A stretch of 64,000 bases of DNA from Martensiomyces pterosporus. Taxonomy: Eukaryota; Kickxellomycota; Kickxellomycetes; Kickxellales; Kickxellaceae. Shown here piece after piece: positions 8,967 to 18,836 of the stretch; within the stretch, counting starts at the first letter, position 1; each line of letters begins with the position of its first letter. Under the pieces are notes generated by a model. The model saw only the letters and a program-made list of their open reading frames with translations. It searched no databases and had not been told where the DNA came from. Location of the stretch: the NCBI GenBank assembly GCA_025201845.1, contig MU603942.1:53785-117784 (forward strand). The letters are read 5' to 3'. Position numbers and translations under genes: made by a program.

Positions 8967-11948
8967 CTAGTGCAGAAACAAGTCGTGGTCTGCCTTGAAT
9001 TGCAGCTTGTACGGAGCAATCGAGAACTGCAGAGCAGCCGCCGGGTCCGCTGGATGGAGGCTTGGGCTGGAGGACGATGGCGTTGGTGTGGGCGATGTGG
9101 AGTTCGGCGACGACGAGCCCATCAAAGGCTTGGCGTCGGCTGTCTTGGGCAACGCCATTGTGGGCGTTAGCTGCACCAGCGCGGAGGGGTCCACCAACGC
9201 CGTGGTGGCATTGAGGTACATGGAGAGGCTTGTGGGGTCGTCCAGTGCGATGGCGTCCAGGGAGCCCTGCGTGGTGCCAAGGAGCATGGGGTCGTTGGCC
9301 AGCTGCTGCTGCTGCTTGTGGTAGCCGTTTGATGAGGTGGAGGTGAGCTCGGGCGAGGCCGTTGTGGAGTCGGAGCCCCCAGCTGCGCTGCTCTGGGATG
9401 GAGTGGTGCCTGTGGTAGTCGCGTGTTGGGAGACTGTGGCGTGAGCTGTGCTGTCGTCCACTGCTGCCGTACCTGCCACCGCTGAAGATGAGCTAGCTGC
9501 TACAGCAGATGCAGTGGGTAGCTGGGGGAACGACGACGAAGGAGCTATGCCCGTGAACAGCGTTTGCTGAGCAGATGATGCTGTGTGGCCCATTGCCCCC
9601 TGTGGCTGCTGCTGGTTGTATGCAGAGAGGTAGTCGATGAGCTGGAGAAAGTCCTGCTGCGACATGGCGGCAGCTTCCTGCTGCTGGTCCAACGAGTCTT
9701 CAAGCAGCTGCGGGAATGCCACGGCAGCAGTGTTCGGCGGCGTCGGATTGAGCTGAGGAGGAAACGGAAGCGGCTGGGAGAGCAGCATGGGGTTGAACGC
9801 AGCTGCCGTAGCCTGCGGCACACCGAGCGTGGATGAGCCTGCTGCCGCTGTTGCGTTCATCAGCGCAATGGGGTCCTCCTCCTCGCCTATGGCCTCGAAC
9901 GTGCCGCCGCGTCTCCTGCCACGGCCTAGCGGCGTCGAGGGGAACGGCGTGGGGCCAATGAAGGTGGGCGGCTCAGGCTTGGGCATCGACAGCAGGGACG
10001 AGGGCGAAATACCAGTGGGCTGGTGGCCGTGGAGACCAGGGAATGCAGTCTGGGTCGGGGATGGCGAAAGCAGTGTGAAGCTGGTAGTGCTGAATGCAGA
10101 CATGTGGTGGTGGTGGTGGTGGTGGTGGCTGGTGGAGAGGGGCAGTGGCGGTATCTGCTGCTTTTGGCGCTGCCGAGGCAAGCTCGCTTGCTGTGACTGG
10201 CTGACCGCGGCGGCGCTCGTGGGAGTAGCGGGCGGGAGCGTGGCAGCCTGGGTCAGATACGCAGCGTTTTGCGAGTAAATATCGATGTGCTGCAGCGACA
10301 AGGCTTGCGTTGCATATGTGCAGAAGTCACGGAACGCCCGTGACCTGAACAAGGGGGCCTGGAAGAGCGGGTGTGCCTCGACGATGGGCGCATACTGTGG
10401 GTCAGCCAGAAGTGCAGCAGAGTCCTGCAACAGCACAGTGGCCAGCTCGCGCATCAGCCTCAGGCTGGCGTTGCGTTCAGCACGAGCGACATCGTCGGAG
10501 TGGCCGGCACTCATACTATGCGACCTCTGTCTCGAAACAAATGCAACACCGTTGGTGCTGGGCACAAACTGCTGTGGTTTGGTGTGGGGCCTCGGGTGGT
10601 CGTCCTTGTACTCGTCTGCCGCAAGCCAGGGGAATACCTGCGACAGAAGATGGTCGGGCACCTGCAGCCTTGTGCGTGAGGGAGCGCGGAACGTGTGCGA
10701 CACGTCGGTTTGTGCTGGCGGGGGGTTCTGGCCGCCCAGCACTAGCGTGAGGTCGAAGAACGTCTGCTGCCTGGTGATGCCGGGCCGACGGTGGTGCACA
10801 CGCCACTTCTCCAAGCGCACCACTTGTGGTGCCGACAGGCCCAAGGATTCGGCCATCATCTTGTCGCGGCGCCGGATGATGTGGGACTCGGGCGTGGCCT
10901 TCACCTTGGATTGCGCCTGGGTCAGGATGGGCAAGACTTCATCCAGCACCATTTGCACGCGCGTGTCGTCGGACAGGAATACCAGCGAGTCGTCGGTGTT
11001 TGCCAGAAAGAGCGGCTGGCTTAGCCATGTACTCAGGTCATAGAGCGAGGCGGTGGCCATGGCGGAGGGCTGTGCCTGCCACTGGAGGAACACCAGCAGC
11101 GAAATGGCATACCATGGGCAGAGGAGCGGGTTGATGTGGCGGGCAATCGACACCTCTGCAAAGCGCGCAGTGGGGGACGCCGGGTCCGGGTTGACGCGGA
11201 ACTCGAGGAACGGGATAGTCGTGTGCTCGACCAGCCGTGCGTCCGTCCTCAGCGACATGACCAGCGAGTCCAGGCGCAGATGCAAGCGGCGGGCACCCGG
11301 AATCCACGTCGACGCGCCCAAGCAGTAAAACGCCCATGCGCGGATGCTGGCGGCAGCACCCAAGTCGCTGGCCAACAGCGACCTCACGATGGCTTCTTCC
11401 TGGTCCTGGCTCACGGCTAGGGCGGAGTAGTGGCGTTCCGGCTGGCTCTTTGGCTTCCCATTGGCCGTGGCCTCGCGGATTGCGTACTTGGTGTTGAGGT
11501 AGCTCAGCGCATGCAGGGGGTTCTCGTCGTCCGGTCTCTTGTACCTCCGCCACAGCGCCAGGATGCCGCCCTCCACATAGCGGCGGGCTGACTGGTACGA
11601 CATCGAGCCGCCGCTGCCGGAGCCGCCGGTCTTGCATGGCAAGCGTGGGGTTTGTGTGGCCCATGTGAGAAAGCCGGAGAGCTTTTCCTCGTTTACCAGC
11701 GTGTAGTTGGGTTCGGGCAGGGTGCGGCAGTAGCGGAACCAGGCGCACACGTGGGTTACGTACGCCTTTACTGTGGTTACCGAGCACTGGTGGTCGGGGT
11801 CTATCAGCGTTTTGGCGAGCATGACGTCCTGCGAGTGGCCCTCATAGAGGTCCTTGCTGCCTCCGGTGCGCGACCGCTTGCGCTGCTTGGGCACCTCCTC
11901 CTTGATGCTTGCCACGCGTTTGGGGATGTTTGGAGAGTCGATGGCCAT
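8967..11948 (-). CDS. Ndc10/Crypton-type tyrosine-recombinase-like protein with low-complexity tail
   Basis: Predicted 993 aa in one uninterrupted frame from an ATG at 11948. A basic start (KQRKRSR) is followed by a SAM-like core-binding region around residues 55-180 (TTVKAYVTHVCAWFRYC). A catalytic-like region follows with an Arg box (GARRLHLRLDSL), an H-x2-R motif (HIIRR, about 355), KW at about 380, and a closing segment ending PDHLLSQVFPWL near 440. That closing segment is typical of fungal Crypton recombinases and the Ndc10 DNA-binding domain. No Tyr lies between KW and the following GG, so the catalytic nucleophile seems absent. The second half is Gln/Ser/Thr/Pro-rich with eight consecutive His near residue 608, like an activation domain. 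I infer a domesticated DNA-binding protein, either a transcription factor of the Gcr1 type or kinetochore-related. An inactive transposon relic is the alternative. Confidence 0.72.
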   Translation of the reverse strand: MAIDSPNIPKRVASIKEEVPKQRKRSRTGGSKDLYEGHSQDVMLAKTLIDPDHQCSVTTVKAYVTHVCAWFRYCRTLPEPNYTLVNEEKLSGFLTWATQTPRLPCKTGGSGSGGSMSYQSARRYVEGGILALWRRYKRPDDENPLHALSYLNTKYAIREATANGKPKSQPERHYSALAVSQDQEEAIVRSLLASDLGAAASIRAWAFYCLGASTWIPGARRLHLRLDSLVMSLRTDARLVEHTTIPFLEFRVNPDPASPTARFAEVSIARHINPLLCPWYAISLLVFLQWQAQPSAMATASLYDLSTWLSQPLFLANTDDSLVFLSDDTRVQMVLDEVLPILTQAQSKVKATPESHIIRRRDKMMAESLGLSAPQVVRLEKWRVHHRRPGITRQQTFFDLTLVLGGQNPPPAQTDVSHTFRAPSRTRLQVPDHLLSQVFPWLAADEYKDDHPRPHTKPQQFVPSTNGVAFVSRQRSHSMSAGHSDDVARAERNASLRLMRELATVLLQDSAALLADPQYAPIVEAHPLFQAPLFRSRAFRDFCTYATQALSLQHIDIYSQNAAYLTQAATLPPATPTSAAAVSQSQQASLPRQRQKQQIPPLPLSTSHHHHHHHHMSAFSTTSFTLLSPSPTQTAFPGLHGHQPTGISPSSLLSMPKPEPPTFIGPTPFPSTPLGRGRRRGGTFEAIGEEEDPIALMNATAAAGSSTLGVPQATAAAFNPMLLSQPLPFPPQLNPTPPNTAAVAFPQLLEDSLDQQQEAAAMSQQDFLQLIDYLSAYNQQQPQGAMGHTASSAQQTLFTGIAPSSSFPQLPTASAVAASSSSAVAGTAAVDDSTAHATVSQHATTTGTTPSQSSAAGGSDSTTASPELTSTSSNGYHKQQQQLANDPMLLGTTQGSLDAIALDDPTSLSMYLNATTALVDPSALVQLTPTMALPKTADAKPLMGSSSPNSTSPTPTPSSSSPSLHPADPAAALQFSIAPYKLQFKADHDLFLH

Positions 11949-13856
11949 CGCGTAGCAAATGGGGGAATGGGATAGGGCGGCAAGAGTATGTACGGCGGAA
12001 TTTTGTTGTTGAGCTCAGAAAGGCGGCGTGTACGCTTGGTCTTGTGAAACGGAAACAGCACACACCTCTCTTTTATTTTCAACACGTCTGCCTTGGGCAA
12101 GCGACAGGGCAAGTAGCGCCAGTACAAAGGGCGTGCTGGCAGAGAGGGAACAAGTACAGCAAGTCTGAGGAGCGAGGGAATAGGGGGGCTTTGGCTCTGG
12201 ACTGGTGGTACAAAAAAGGAACGAGAGTTGGTGCGCTTGGAGAGCGGAGTATGAAAAATAAAGCTGTGGCACTGGTGGTATATGCTATATGAAAGGGAAA
12301 ATAAACGGTTCGCTTTTGCCGTTTTGCTGTGTATGGCGGTCTGGACCAAAAAAAATAGATAATAGCAGGCGGTGAATATGTGTATATATGTATCAGCGGC
12401 TCCTTCCTGCAGCACCAGAGCCGGCAACACGCGTCTGGGGGAGGGCTAAATGGCCTGGAGATGTTGGAGATGTTGTGCGTGTGGTGGAGAGGAGGAGCAG
12501 TAAGGAGGTCGTTACTGGCGGGCAGTAGAATAAGCGAGGCCAGGGCAGGTGTGTCAGTGTGGCGGGCAAGGCACCAAGGGAAAAAAAAGGTAGTAAGAAT
12601 ATAAGAAGGGGGATATTGATAGTGATAAAAATGAATAAGAGAAAGTAAAGAGAAGGAAATAAAAGAGCAATAGAGAGGGATTCGCACTGGACAACTTGAA
12701 GAACCCGCCCAGAGCGCCCGCAGACTTCTGCTGCTGTGTCTGGCGGCTGAAATGAAAGGGAGGGCCAAAACGACAACAAAGCGAGCTTATTTACCCAAAA
12801 ATGAAGTAAACAAAGCGAGCCTGGTTATTTTGCATCCCATGTTGCAGCAGCCTCGCAGACTCGAGAAAGGCAGGTGATATGCCCCTCCCGATGAAGCCGC
12901 CTTGGAGACTTTGTCTGGCACATACGCAGGCACAATGGGCGAGCTGCTGCCCAGCTATAAATATCGCCACGACAATAAAAGCCGCTCATACACTCGCTAC
13001 AGCCCGCCTGGCCCACCACAACCCCCCATTTGCATCGCTGCGTGCGGTGTGCTGTCGCTGCTGTGTTGTTGTTTTGCAGTTGCGCTCAGCCTTGCGGCTG
13101 TGATTTTCAGCCAAAATAAAGGCGGCATGCAGATTGTTTTTGTCTGGTTTCCTCTTTTGTCCAGCCGCATCCATTGTGGATGCAGGCAAACCGGCCCTCC
13201 TTGTGCTTTCGCTGGGCAGAGGCAGTTATTGTTGTAGAAGAGGGCGCTGCACAGCGCTGGCCATGCTGGTGGCAGAACGCAAGGGTTATAAATAGAGCTG
13301 TATGCTGCTTCGCCCGTAGCCGCTGCCACACGCCCTTTCTGGGAGACATGCCGTGTCTACGCGGGCACCCGAGTCGCTGTAGGCACGCGTGCATGCCGCC
13401 ATCGCGGCCAGCAATGAGGCTGCTGGATGAGCGCGCAGCGGAGGTTGAAAGTGGCTGCAGGCGAAGGCACGAACCCGAGTGCTCCCTGATTTCCTTTTGG
13501 TCGGCCCAGCGTCCCAAAAGGAGGCAGAGCCTTCGCGCATCCTTCGGTGCTCTCTCCTCTGCTGTGGTCCGCGTTGCTCCACTTCTCCTGCCAGTGATCG
13601 TGCAGCGCTCCCTGGCTGTCTGAGCCAATCGGAACGACAGGCGTGCTGTTGTTGGGTTTTGTGAGCCCGCCGATGAGGGTTTCTGGGCTTCCTGGAACAG
13701 CTCTGCCCCAATGCCCAGAGCAGCCAAGTGGATGTGGTGTCTAAATACGCCAAAGTGGATTAATAGCAGCTTATCATGTTGCCTTCGAGTTGTGCATAAT
13801 AGAAAGAGAAGTCCCGTTCAGGAGACTACAAACGCAGCTAGATGAAAATGGTGGTT
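11949..13856. other. Non-coding stretch upstream of the Ndc10-like gene
   Basis: About 1.9 kb. The part nearest 11948 should be the promoter and leader of the minus-strand Ndc10-like gene. The far end abuts the stop of the 99-aa membrane protein. Open frames on both strands are short and have no recognisable motifs. Confidence 0.5.
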
Positions 13857-14156
13857 TTAGAGGGCCTTCTTTGCGGCGGCGGGGGTTTTCTTTTCAGCGG
13901 CAGGAGCCTTTGCGTTTTTGCCACGCAGGGCCCTGTTCAGATAGTATCCGCCAACAATCGAGACGCATCCGCCGACGAGAAACAGCGACATGGTGAGGAA
14001 GAACATATCGGCTGGGGACATCTCGGACTCTGTGCGGTCGTCGTGCTCGGGCTTGATCACGCCAAATTGGTCGAAAATATCAATGAATCCAGGCGTGCCG
14101 CTGGCAAGAACGCTGGTGGCTGTCTCGACAACCTTGTTTACAATCGATTCGCTCAT
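13857..14156 (-). CDS. Small single-pass membrane protein, unrecognised
   Basis: Predicted 99 aa from an ATG at 14156. An acidic N-terminal half (residues 1-47, including KPEHDDRTESEMS) is followed by one hydrophobic segment (about 48-73, FFLTMSLFLVGGCVSIVGGY). The tail is lysine/alanine-rich with a repeated PAAxKK pattern. There is no signal peptide, so a topology with a basic cytosolic tail is likely, in the ER or mitochondrial membrane. I do not recognise a family. Reasons to believe it is real: a full ATG-to-stop frame, a coherent acidic/membrane/basic layout, and position inside a run of minus-strand genes. It could be a small accessory subunit of a membrane complex, but nothing shows which. 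Confidence 0.6.
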   Translation of the reverse strand: MSESIVNKVVETATSVLASGTPGFIDIFDQFGVIKPEHDDRTESEMSPADMFFLTMSLFLVGGCVSIVGGYYLNRALRGKNAKAPAAEKKTPAAAKKAL

Positions 14157-14724
14157 GGTTTAAAGTCGTGTATCTACAGCAGCGGTTAGAGGGTGTGTTT
14201 CACATGGTGGTTCAGTGCAGGTAGTGGTTTTGCTTGTGTGCCTGTGCCTGTGACTGTGAAAGAAAATGCCTCGACCAGAGCCTTGTGCATTTGAGCAATC
14301 TGCTCTGCACTTTGCATTCAAAAAGAGGTTTGGGCTCAAATGCGGCAGAGTGCTAGAAAGAGGACGATCTGCATTGCCTCCAGGCAATAGCTCGCCTCTG
14401 TCCACTGTGAATTCCGTTCCTTACCACCCGATGGAAAAAGTATATGGAGATGAAGCGGAATGCCGCGTTGTTGCAGAGCAGAGGAAAAGCGTATAAGCGC
14501 AGCGTGCAGAGAGGGAAGAAGAGGCGGGGGTTAAGAAAGGAGGGGGAGGAGGGAAGAGTATTCGTACAAACTAATAACGCCAAGTAATAAGAAGCAAGAG
14601 AGAAAAAAGTATATTCAAATAATCAGCCTTGCTGTTGAGGCTTACAGCGCGCGTGGATTATTTGAAAGAAATGCAGCAGTAACCATCAATCAAGAAGCAC
14701 GCACCAATGTCTGGCACCTGACTT

Positions 14725-15413
14725 TTAGACCGACGAATGGTGCCTGAATAGCTTCCTCAGGTAGTACAGCTGCCCAACCCCAGTAGAGACCAAAATCAAT
14801 GGCATGGCATACGACACGCGAGCAACGAACCAGTTGGTATCCATCACTCTCTGTACATGCAGCTCGCTTCTGAACAGCAGGTACGTGAAGTAGTCTCCAA
14901 CCTGCTCGATCTCATGCGTCAGCTTGCTGACTTCGTCCTGCTCCTTCGTCTCAACACCGCCAGCATTGAGGAACTCCTCAGTGTCCTCGCCGTGCCCGTT
15001 AAAGTTGATTGTTGCTGGCCGGCTGGAGTCCAGATTCAAAAAGCAGTATTGGTATTTGCCTCCAATATGGCCGCGCACTTCAGCCTCGCCAAACGACGTG
15101 CGTGGGATTTGCTTGATTACTTGCCCTGTGGGGTCGGTGAACTACACAGTCACAGAAACACAGAGGGGTTCTATGGTTAGTAGCCTTCATTACTCCTGTG
15201 GTTATATGGAGTGGGGATATCAGCCTGCGTAGTACTTGCGTCGAACTGGATGCTTGCGTCCTCGAGCACCTCGAATGACATCGAGAAATGGCCTCCCTCG
15301 CTAACAGTCTCCTTGTAGCACTCCTGTGTGCTTGGCTGGATAATCGTCGTGTATGCCCGGCATCCCCACACGGCATACACAAGCACTGCAGCGAGGGCTT
15401 TAAATGGGTTCAT
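14725..15413 (-). CDS. p24/EMP24-GOLD family cargo receptor, two exons with a GC-AG intron
   Basis: Exon 1 is 15413-15240 and exon 2 is 15141-14725, giving 196 aa. The intron (15239-15142, 98 nt) starts GCAAGT, the usual form of a GC donor, has a perfect TACTAAC branch site near 15176-15182 and ends TGTAG. Only this donor keeps frame and restores the GOLD-domain strand around FTDPTGQVI. The protein has a signal peptide (about 1-20), a GOLD domain with the p24 cysteine pair (QECYKE and YQYCFLN), a coiled coil (EVSKLTHEIEQ), one membrane span near the C-terminus and a short tail with YLRKLF. p24 proteins shuttle between ER and Golgi in COPII/COPI vesicles and help sort cargo such as GPI-anchored proteins. 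The subfamily is not certain. Confidence 0.86.
15142..15239 (-). other. GC-AG intron of the p24 gene
   Basis: Donor GCAAGT, branch TACTAAC, acceptor TGTAG. The nearby GT at 15235 would put exon 2 out of frame, so the GC donor is preferred. Confidence 0.75.
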
Positions 15414-15594
15414 CGTGGCTTTGTGGAAATATACAATAACTAACGGAAGACAGACTGAGGAAGGAGATTCCCAGAGAGCAAATGCGGTCTCATCTCTCGA
15501 GCAGAGAACTGGGTTTATGTAGCTGCCAGCAAAGAATGTGCAGGAACAGGTGCACAGAACGCAGTAGTATGCCCTCCCTCGAACCTCGCCATTT

Positions 15595-16578
15595 TCAGTC
15601 CTGAGAGGGTAAGAACGTTGCAGAGATGTGCCTGCCATCAAAGAACCGCTGGTCCAAAGCCTCTCTCGCCCGGACTGCTGCCTCGATATCCTCAAACTCC
15701 ACCAGCACCTGTATCCGCTCAAACGCCGACAGCTCCTCCTCCTTGCCTTGGTCCGCCACACTAGCCACACATCGCAGCACAGCTCCATATGCCTCGCATT
15801 CCTCCATAGTCTCCTTTTCCAACAGATCATCGATCTCATCTGCCATATTCGTCAGCATCAGCAACCGAGACGGCTCTCCTGCGTCCCTCCTTCTAACAGG
15901 CGACCGATAATGTTCCTCATTCGCATCAGAATGCTGCCCCTCTTCAGCTTGCCGACGTTGCTGCTGCTGCTGTGCTCGCTGAATACGCAGCTGCTTTTCG
16001 CGCTCAATCCACCGCCTGTAGGTCTGGTAATTGTTGGGATATGCGGGGTTATACTCCTCAAACGGCACAAAATCCGCCTCGTTCGCAATGCCCTTCCCTT
16101 TGGTCTTGTGTCTGGGCACCCCAGGCATGTATTCTGCCAGCGACAGCGCTTTTGCGCTGCCACCACCCACGCCCATTGGCTGCTGCTTCACCTCGTTCTC
16201 TGATGCCACGTCTGCCCATTTGGATATTAGCGACGCCGGGTCGTGAGGTAGGCTGTGTGGGTGCTTTGGGTTCAGCAGCGGAACAGTCGGCTGCACTCTG
16301 CTATCTGATCTCCTACCGACTGCCGGGCCGTTGGGAGCAACTTGTTTGCTATCGTCATTGTCCTCGTTAGCTGGAAAGGCCGAGCGCACGGCAGCGTTGG
16401 CACTGGGCTTGGCTGCTTTGTGCCGCCGCAAAACAGGCGCGAACGCTGGTGCTGCCCAGGTTCTCTTACTAGCACCCACTTCGTCCTTGCCCGACTCTGC
16501 TGCGCTTGTTTTCTTCCCGCCCTCTGTTATGTCCGAGTTCTTTGTCGACGGCGGAGGCAAATCACCAAAAAGCGACAT
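15595..16578 (-). CDS. SPF45/RBM17-like splicing factor lacking a G-patch
   Basis: Predicted 327 aa from an ATG at 16578. The N-terminus MSLFGDL resembles that of SPF45 (MSLYDDL in human). A middle segment, EEYNPAYPNNYQTYRRW followed by a charged Gln/Arg helix, matches the SPF45 signature (EYDPMFPNDY). The C-terminal about 90 residues form a U2AF-homology-type RRM: LLMLTNMADEIDD, then ETMEECEAYG and a UHM-like R-x-F (QRFFDGR). SPF45 binds ULM motifs of U2AF and SF1 and acts in splice-site choice. The G-patch that normally sits before the RRM is not seen: the region between the helix and the RRM is only about 20 residues. Either it was lost in this lineage or this is a distinct UHM protein. 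Confidence 0.8.
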   Translation of the reverse strand: MSLFGDLPPPSTKNSDITEGGKKTSAAESGKDEVGASKRTWAAPAFAPVLRRHKAAKPSANAAVRSAFPANEDNDDSKQVAPNGPAVGRRSDSRVQPTVPLLNPKHPHSLPHDPASLISKWADVASENEVKQQPMGVGGGSAKALSLAEYMPGVPRHKTKGKGIANEADFVPFEEYNPAYPNNYQTYRRWIEREKQLRIQRAQQQQQRRQAEEGQHSDANEEHYRSPVRRRDAGEPSRLLMLTNMADEIDDLLEKETMEECEAYGAVLRCVASVADQGKEEELSAFERIQVLVEFEDIEAAVRAREALDQRFFDGRHISATFLPSQD

Positions 16579-17288
16579 TTTAATTTAGAGCAAATGTGAG
16601 AAGCGAGAAGGCAATAAAGGAGGCAGCTGTTCCTGTTTCTTGAGGTGTGTTTTGTGCAAGGATTGGATGGTATCGCCAGCTGGTCAATTATTCTCTCCCT
16701 GCCCAATGCGCCACAGGCTGCGCGCAGCCATATCTTGGAATCCAGAGCTGTGCCACTGCTTCATTCATCCATATCCTCCTCTGCTCTCCGTTCATTTTTC
16801 TCGCACAGGTCCCTTGTTCACACCTCTCCCGCCGTGCCCTCAGATGCAGCAGTGCCAGATAAGACGACATAAACAGCGCCAGCAAACAGCTGTGCAAAAG
16901 TCGCCCCAGCAGAGCCAGGACACCAAGTACTGGCGGTGGTGCCACACCAGAGGCATCTGTGGGCCTCGGTAGAAAGCGATTGCCCCGTTGCACAAGCAGA
17001 CACTGGCGTGATAAAGCTTGCGGCAGAGCCCCGTATAATATGACGAGAAAAAGCACCGGTCCTTGTGAGAGGCAGCTGGCAAGGCAGACTGATGGGGTGG
17101 ACCAAACTCTGATGCCGTTGTGGTGACAGCCACTCAGTGAGAAGGGGTGTCTCAGCCTTGAAAGGCCATCGTGGCTTCTACCTCTGCATCCTGTATGATC
17201 CTGCTCAAACAACGCACTATTCATTATAAATTACAGTATATGTAGTGTTCTTGGTGGGCATATGGAGAAAAACACCGCTTGTTGGTAT
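16579..17288. other. Intergenic stretch between SPF45-like and acyl-CoA-synthetase genes
   Basis: About 700 bp. It should contain the promoter of the SPF45-like gene and the 3' region of the synthetase. Three overlapping minus-strand frames of about 95-178 codons occur here; none resembles a known protein and they are probably chance. Confidence 0.45.
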
Positions 17289-18836
17289 CTACTGGGGCCC
17301 AGCAAAGTGTTCGGCAACCACGCGGCGCTGGATCTTTCCAGTGGCGGTGCGAGGCAAGCTCTCAGCGACAAAGACACGCTTGGGGACCTTGAACCTGGCC
17401 ACATTCTGCGCCATGAACTCCCTGACCTGCTCCTCTGTCACCGTAGCACCCTCCCTGGGCACGACAGCAGCATTGACTTCCTGGCCATACATCTCATCGC
17501 TGACTGCAAAGCTAACAGCCTCAGCAACGCCAGGACATTTCAAAAGCACGGCGTCTAGCTCCAGTGGGGAGATCTTCTCGCCACCGCGGTTAATCAGTTC
17601 CTTGATTCTTCCTGTGAGGATGACATAGCCGTCCTCGTCAATATAGCCTTGGTCGCCGGTGCGGAACCAGTGGGTCTCGGGCGTGAAGGACTTGGCGTTG
17701 GCCTCGGGGTTGTTCAAGTACCCATGCGTGACATTAGGGCCGCGAATACACACCTCGCCCAAGTGAACCTTGTTGCCTTCATCGTCCAGAATCGTAAGCT
17801 CAACGCCCTGGGGGATCCCAACGCTGCCGGGCTTGTGTTTGGCAGGAGGCAGGGGGTTGGAGCACATCTGGTGTGAGGCCTCGGTCATTGCGTAGGCCTC
17901 CAGGACGGGTGCATTGAGCTTCTCTTCGAGCTGTGCAAGGACAGTGGGAGCGAGGGCGGAGGAGCACGAGCGGATGAAGCGGATCGCGGGTATGGGCTCA
18001 GGGAGCTCGTGGCGCAGGAGGATCTGGTGGATGGTAGGCACGGCCGAGTACCAGTTGGCATGTGTGGCGGTGAACTCGGGCCAGAAGTGGCTCGCTGAGA
18101 ACCGCGGCGGCACAACAACAGATCCGCCAGCAAAGAGGCTGGAGAGTGTGGCGCCGATGAGGCCGTGAACGTGGAACAGGGGCATGACAATGAATGAGCG
18201 GTCATCCTTCGTCAGTTTGTAGGTGCTGGCGATGTTGAGCATCGATCGCGCCAGGTTAGCCTGCGTCAAGGGCACGGCCTTGGGCCGGCCCGTGGTGCCC
18301 GACGTGTGCAGCAGGAGCGCCACGTCGTCGGGGGTAGGCTCAACGGGCGCATATTCTTGTGCGCTGCTGGCAGCTTCGGCAGACCCGAGGACAGATAGGT
18401 TGATTCCCTTGTCAGAATCCCAGCCGACAGTCCACACGGCCACGCTGAGTTTGCGCGCAGCCTTGACGCCCTCGTTATCCTCGCCTACAGTGTCGGGGAC
18501 GATGAACACCTTGCTGTTGGCGTCCTCCAGGTAGAACTCCACCTCGCCCTGCTTCATCGCCGGGTTCAGCGGTGCCGCGATGCAGCGCTGCAGGGCAGTG
18601 GCCAGAAAGACTAGCAGGCAGTTGAGGCCGTTGGGCAGGAACGAGGAGATGACTGTGCCCACGGGGATCTCGGATCCGTAGAGGGCGTTGGCCTGCTGCC
18701 GGAACCGCTCGCTCTGGGCCTTGACGTCGGCGTAGGTCAGTGTGATGGACTGAGGGTCAGACGATGCCGTGGTCAGGATGGCTGGGTCTGTGCTGGCATT
18801 GCGGAAAATCGAGGCAAGCGTGTTGTTAGCAGCCAT
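17289..18836 (-). CDS. AMP-forming acyl-CoA synthetase, Pcs60/oxalyl-CoA synthetase type
   Basis: Predicted 515 aa from an ATG at 18836, the normal size for this subfamily. ANL-superfamily motifs are complete: the P-loop LLLHTSGTTGRPKAVP near 172-188, YAMTEASHQM near 314, the hinge region GRIKELINRGGEKISP near 408-423 and the catalytic-lysine motif PRTATGKIQRR near 497-507. The sequence most resembles yeast Pcs60 and plant AAE3, which make oxalyl-CoA from oxalate, ATP and CoA, the first step of CoA-dependent oxalate breakdown. Pcs60 carries a C-terminal peroxisome signal, but this protein ends AGPQ with no PTS1, so a cytosolic location is likely. Other short-chain acyl-CoA ligase activity cannot be excluded. 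Confidence 0.86.
   Translation of the reverse strand: MAANNTLASIFRNASTDPAILTTASSDPQSITLTYADVKAQSERFRQQANALYGSEIPVGTVISSFLPNGLNCLLVFLATALQRCIAAPLNPAMKQGEVEFYLEDANSKVFIVPDTVGEDNEGVKAARKLSVAVWTVGWDSDKGINLSVLGSAEAASSAQEYAPVEPTPDDVALLLHTSGTTGRPKAVPLTQANLARSMLNIASTYKLTKDDRSFIVMPLFHVHGLIGATLSSLFAGGSVVVPPRFSASHFWPEFTATHANWYSAVPTIHQILLRHELPEPIPAIRFIRSCSSALAPTVLAQLEEKLNAPVLEAYAMTEASHQMCSNPLPPAKHKPGSVGIPQGVELTILDDEGNKVHLGEVCIRGPNVTHGYLNNPEANAKSFTPETHWFRTGDQGYIDEDGYVILTGRIKELINRGGEKISPLELDAVLLKCPGVAEAVSFAVSDEMYGQEVNAAVVPREGATVTEEQVREFMAQNVARFKVPKRVFVAESLPRTATGKIQRRVVAEHFAGPQ

Noticed and set aside
16688..17224. Three overlapping minus-strand frames of 95-178 codons
   Set aside because: No one frame stands out and none matches a family; probably promoter and 3' sequence.
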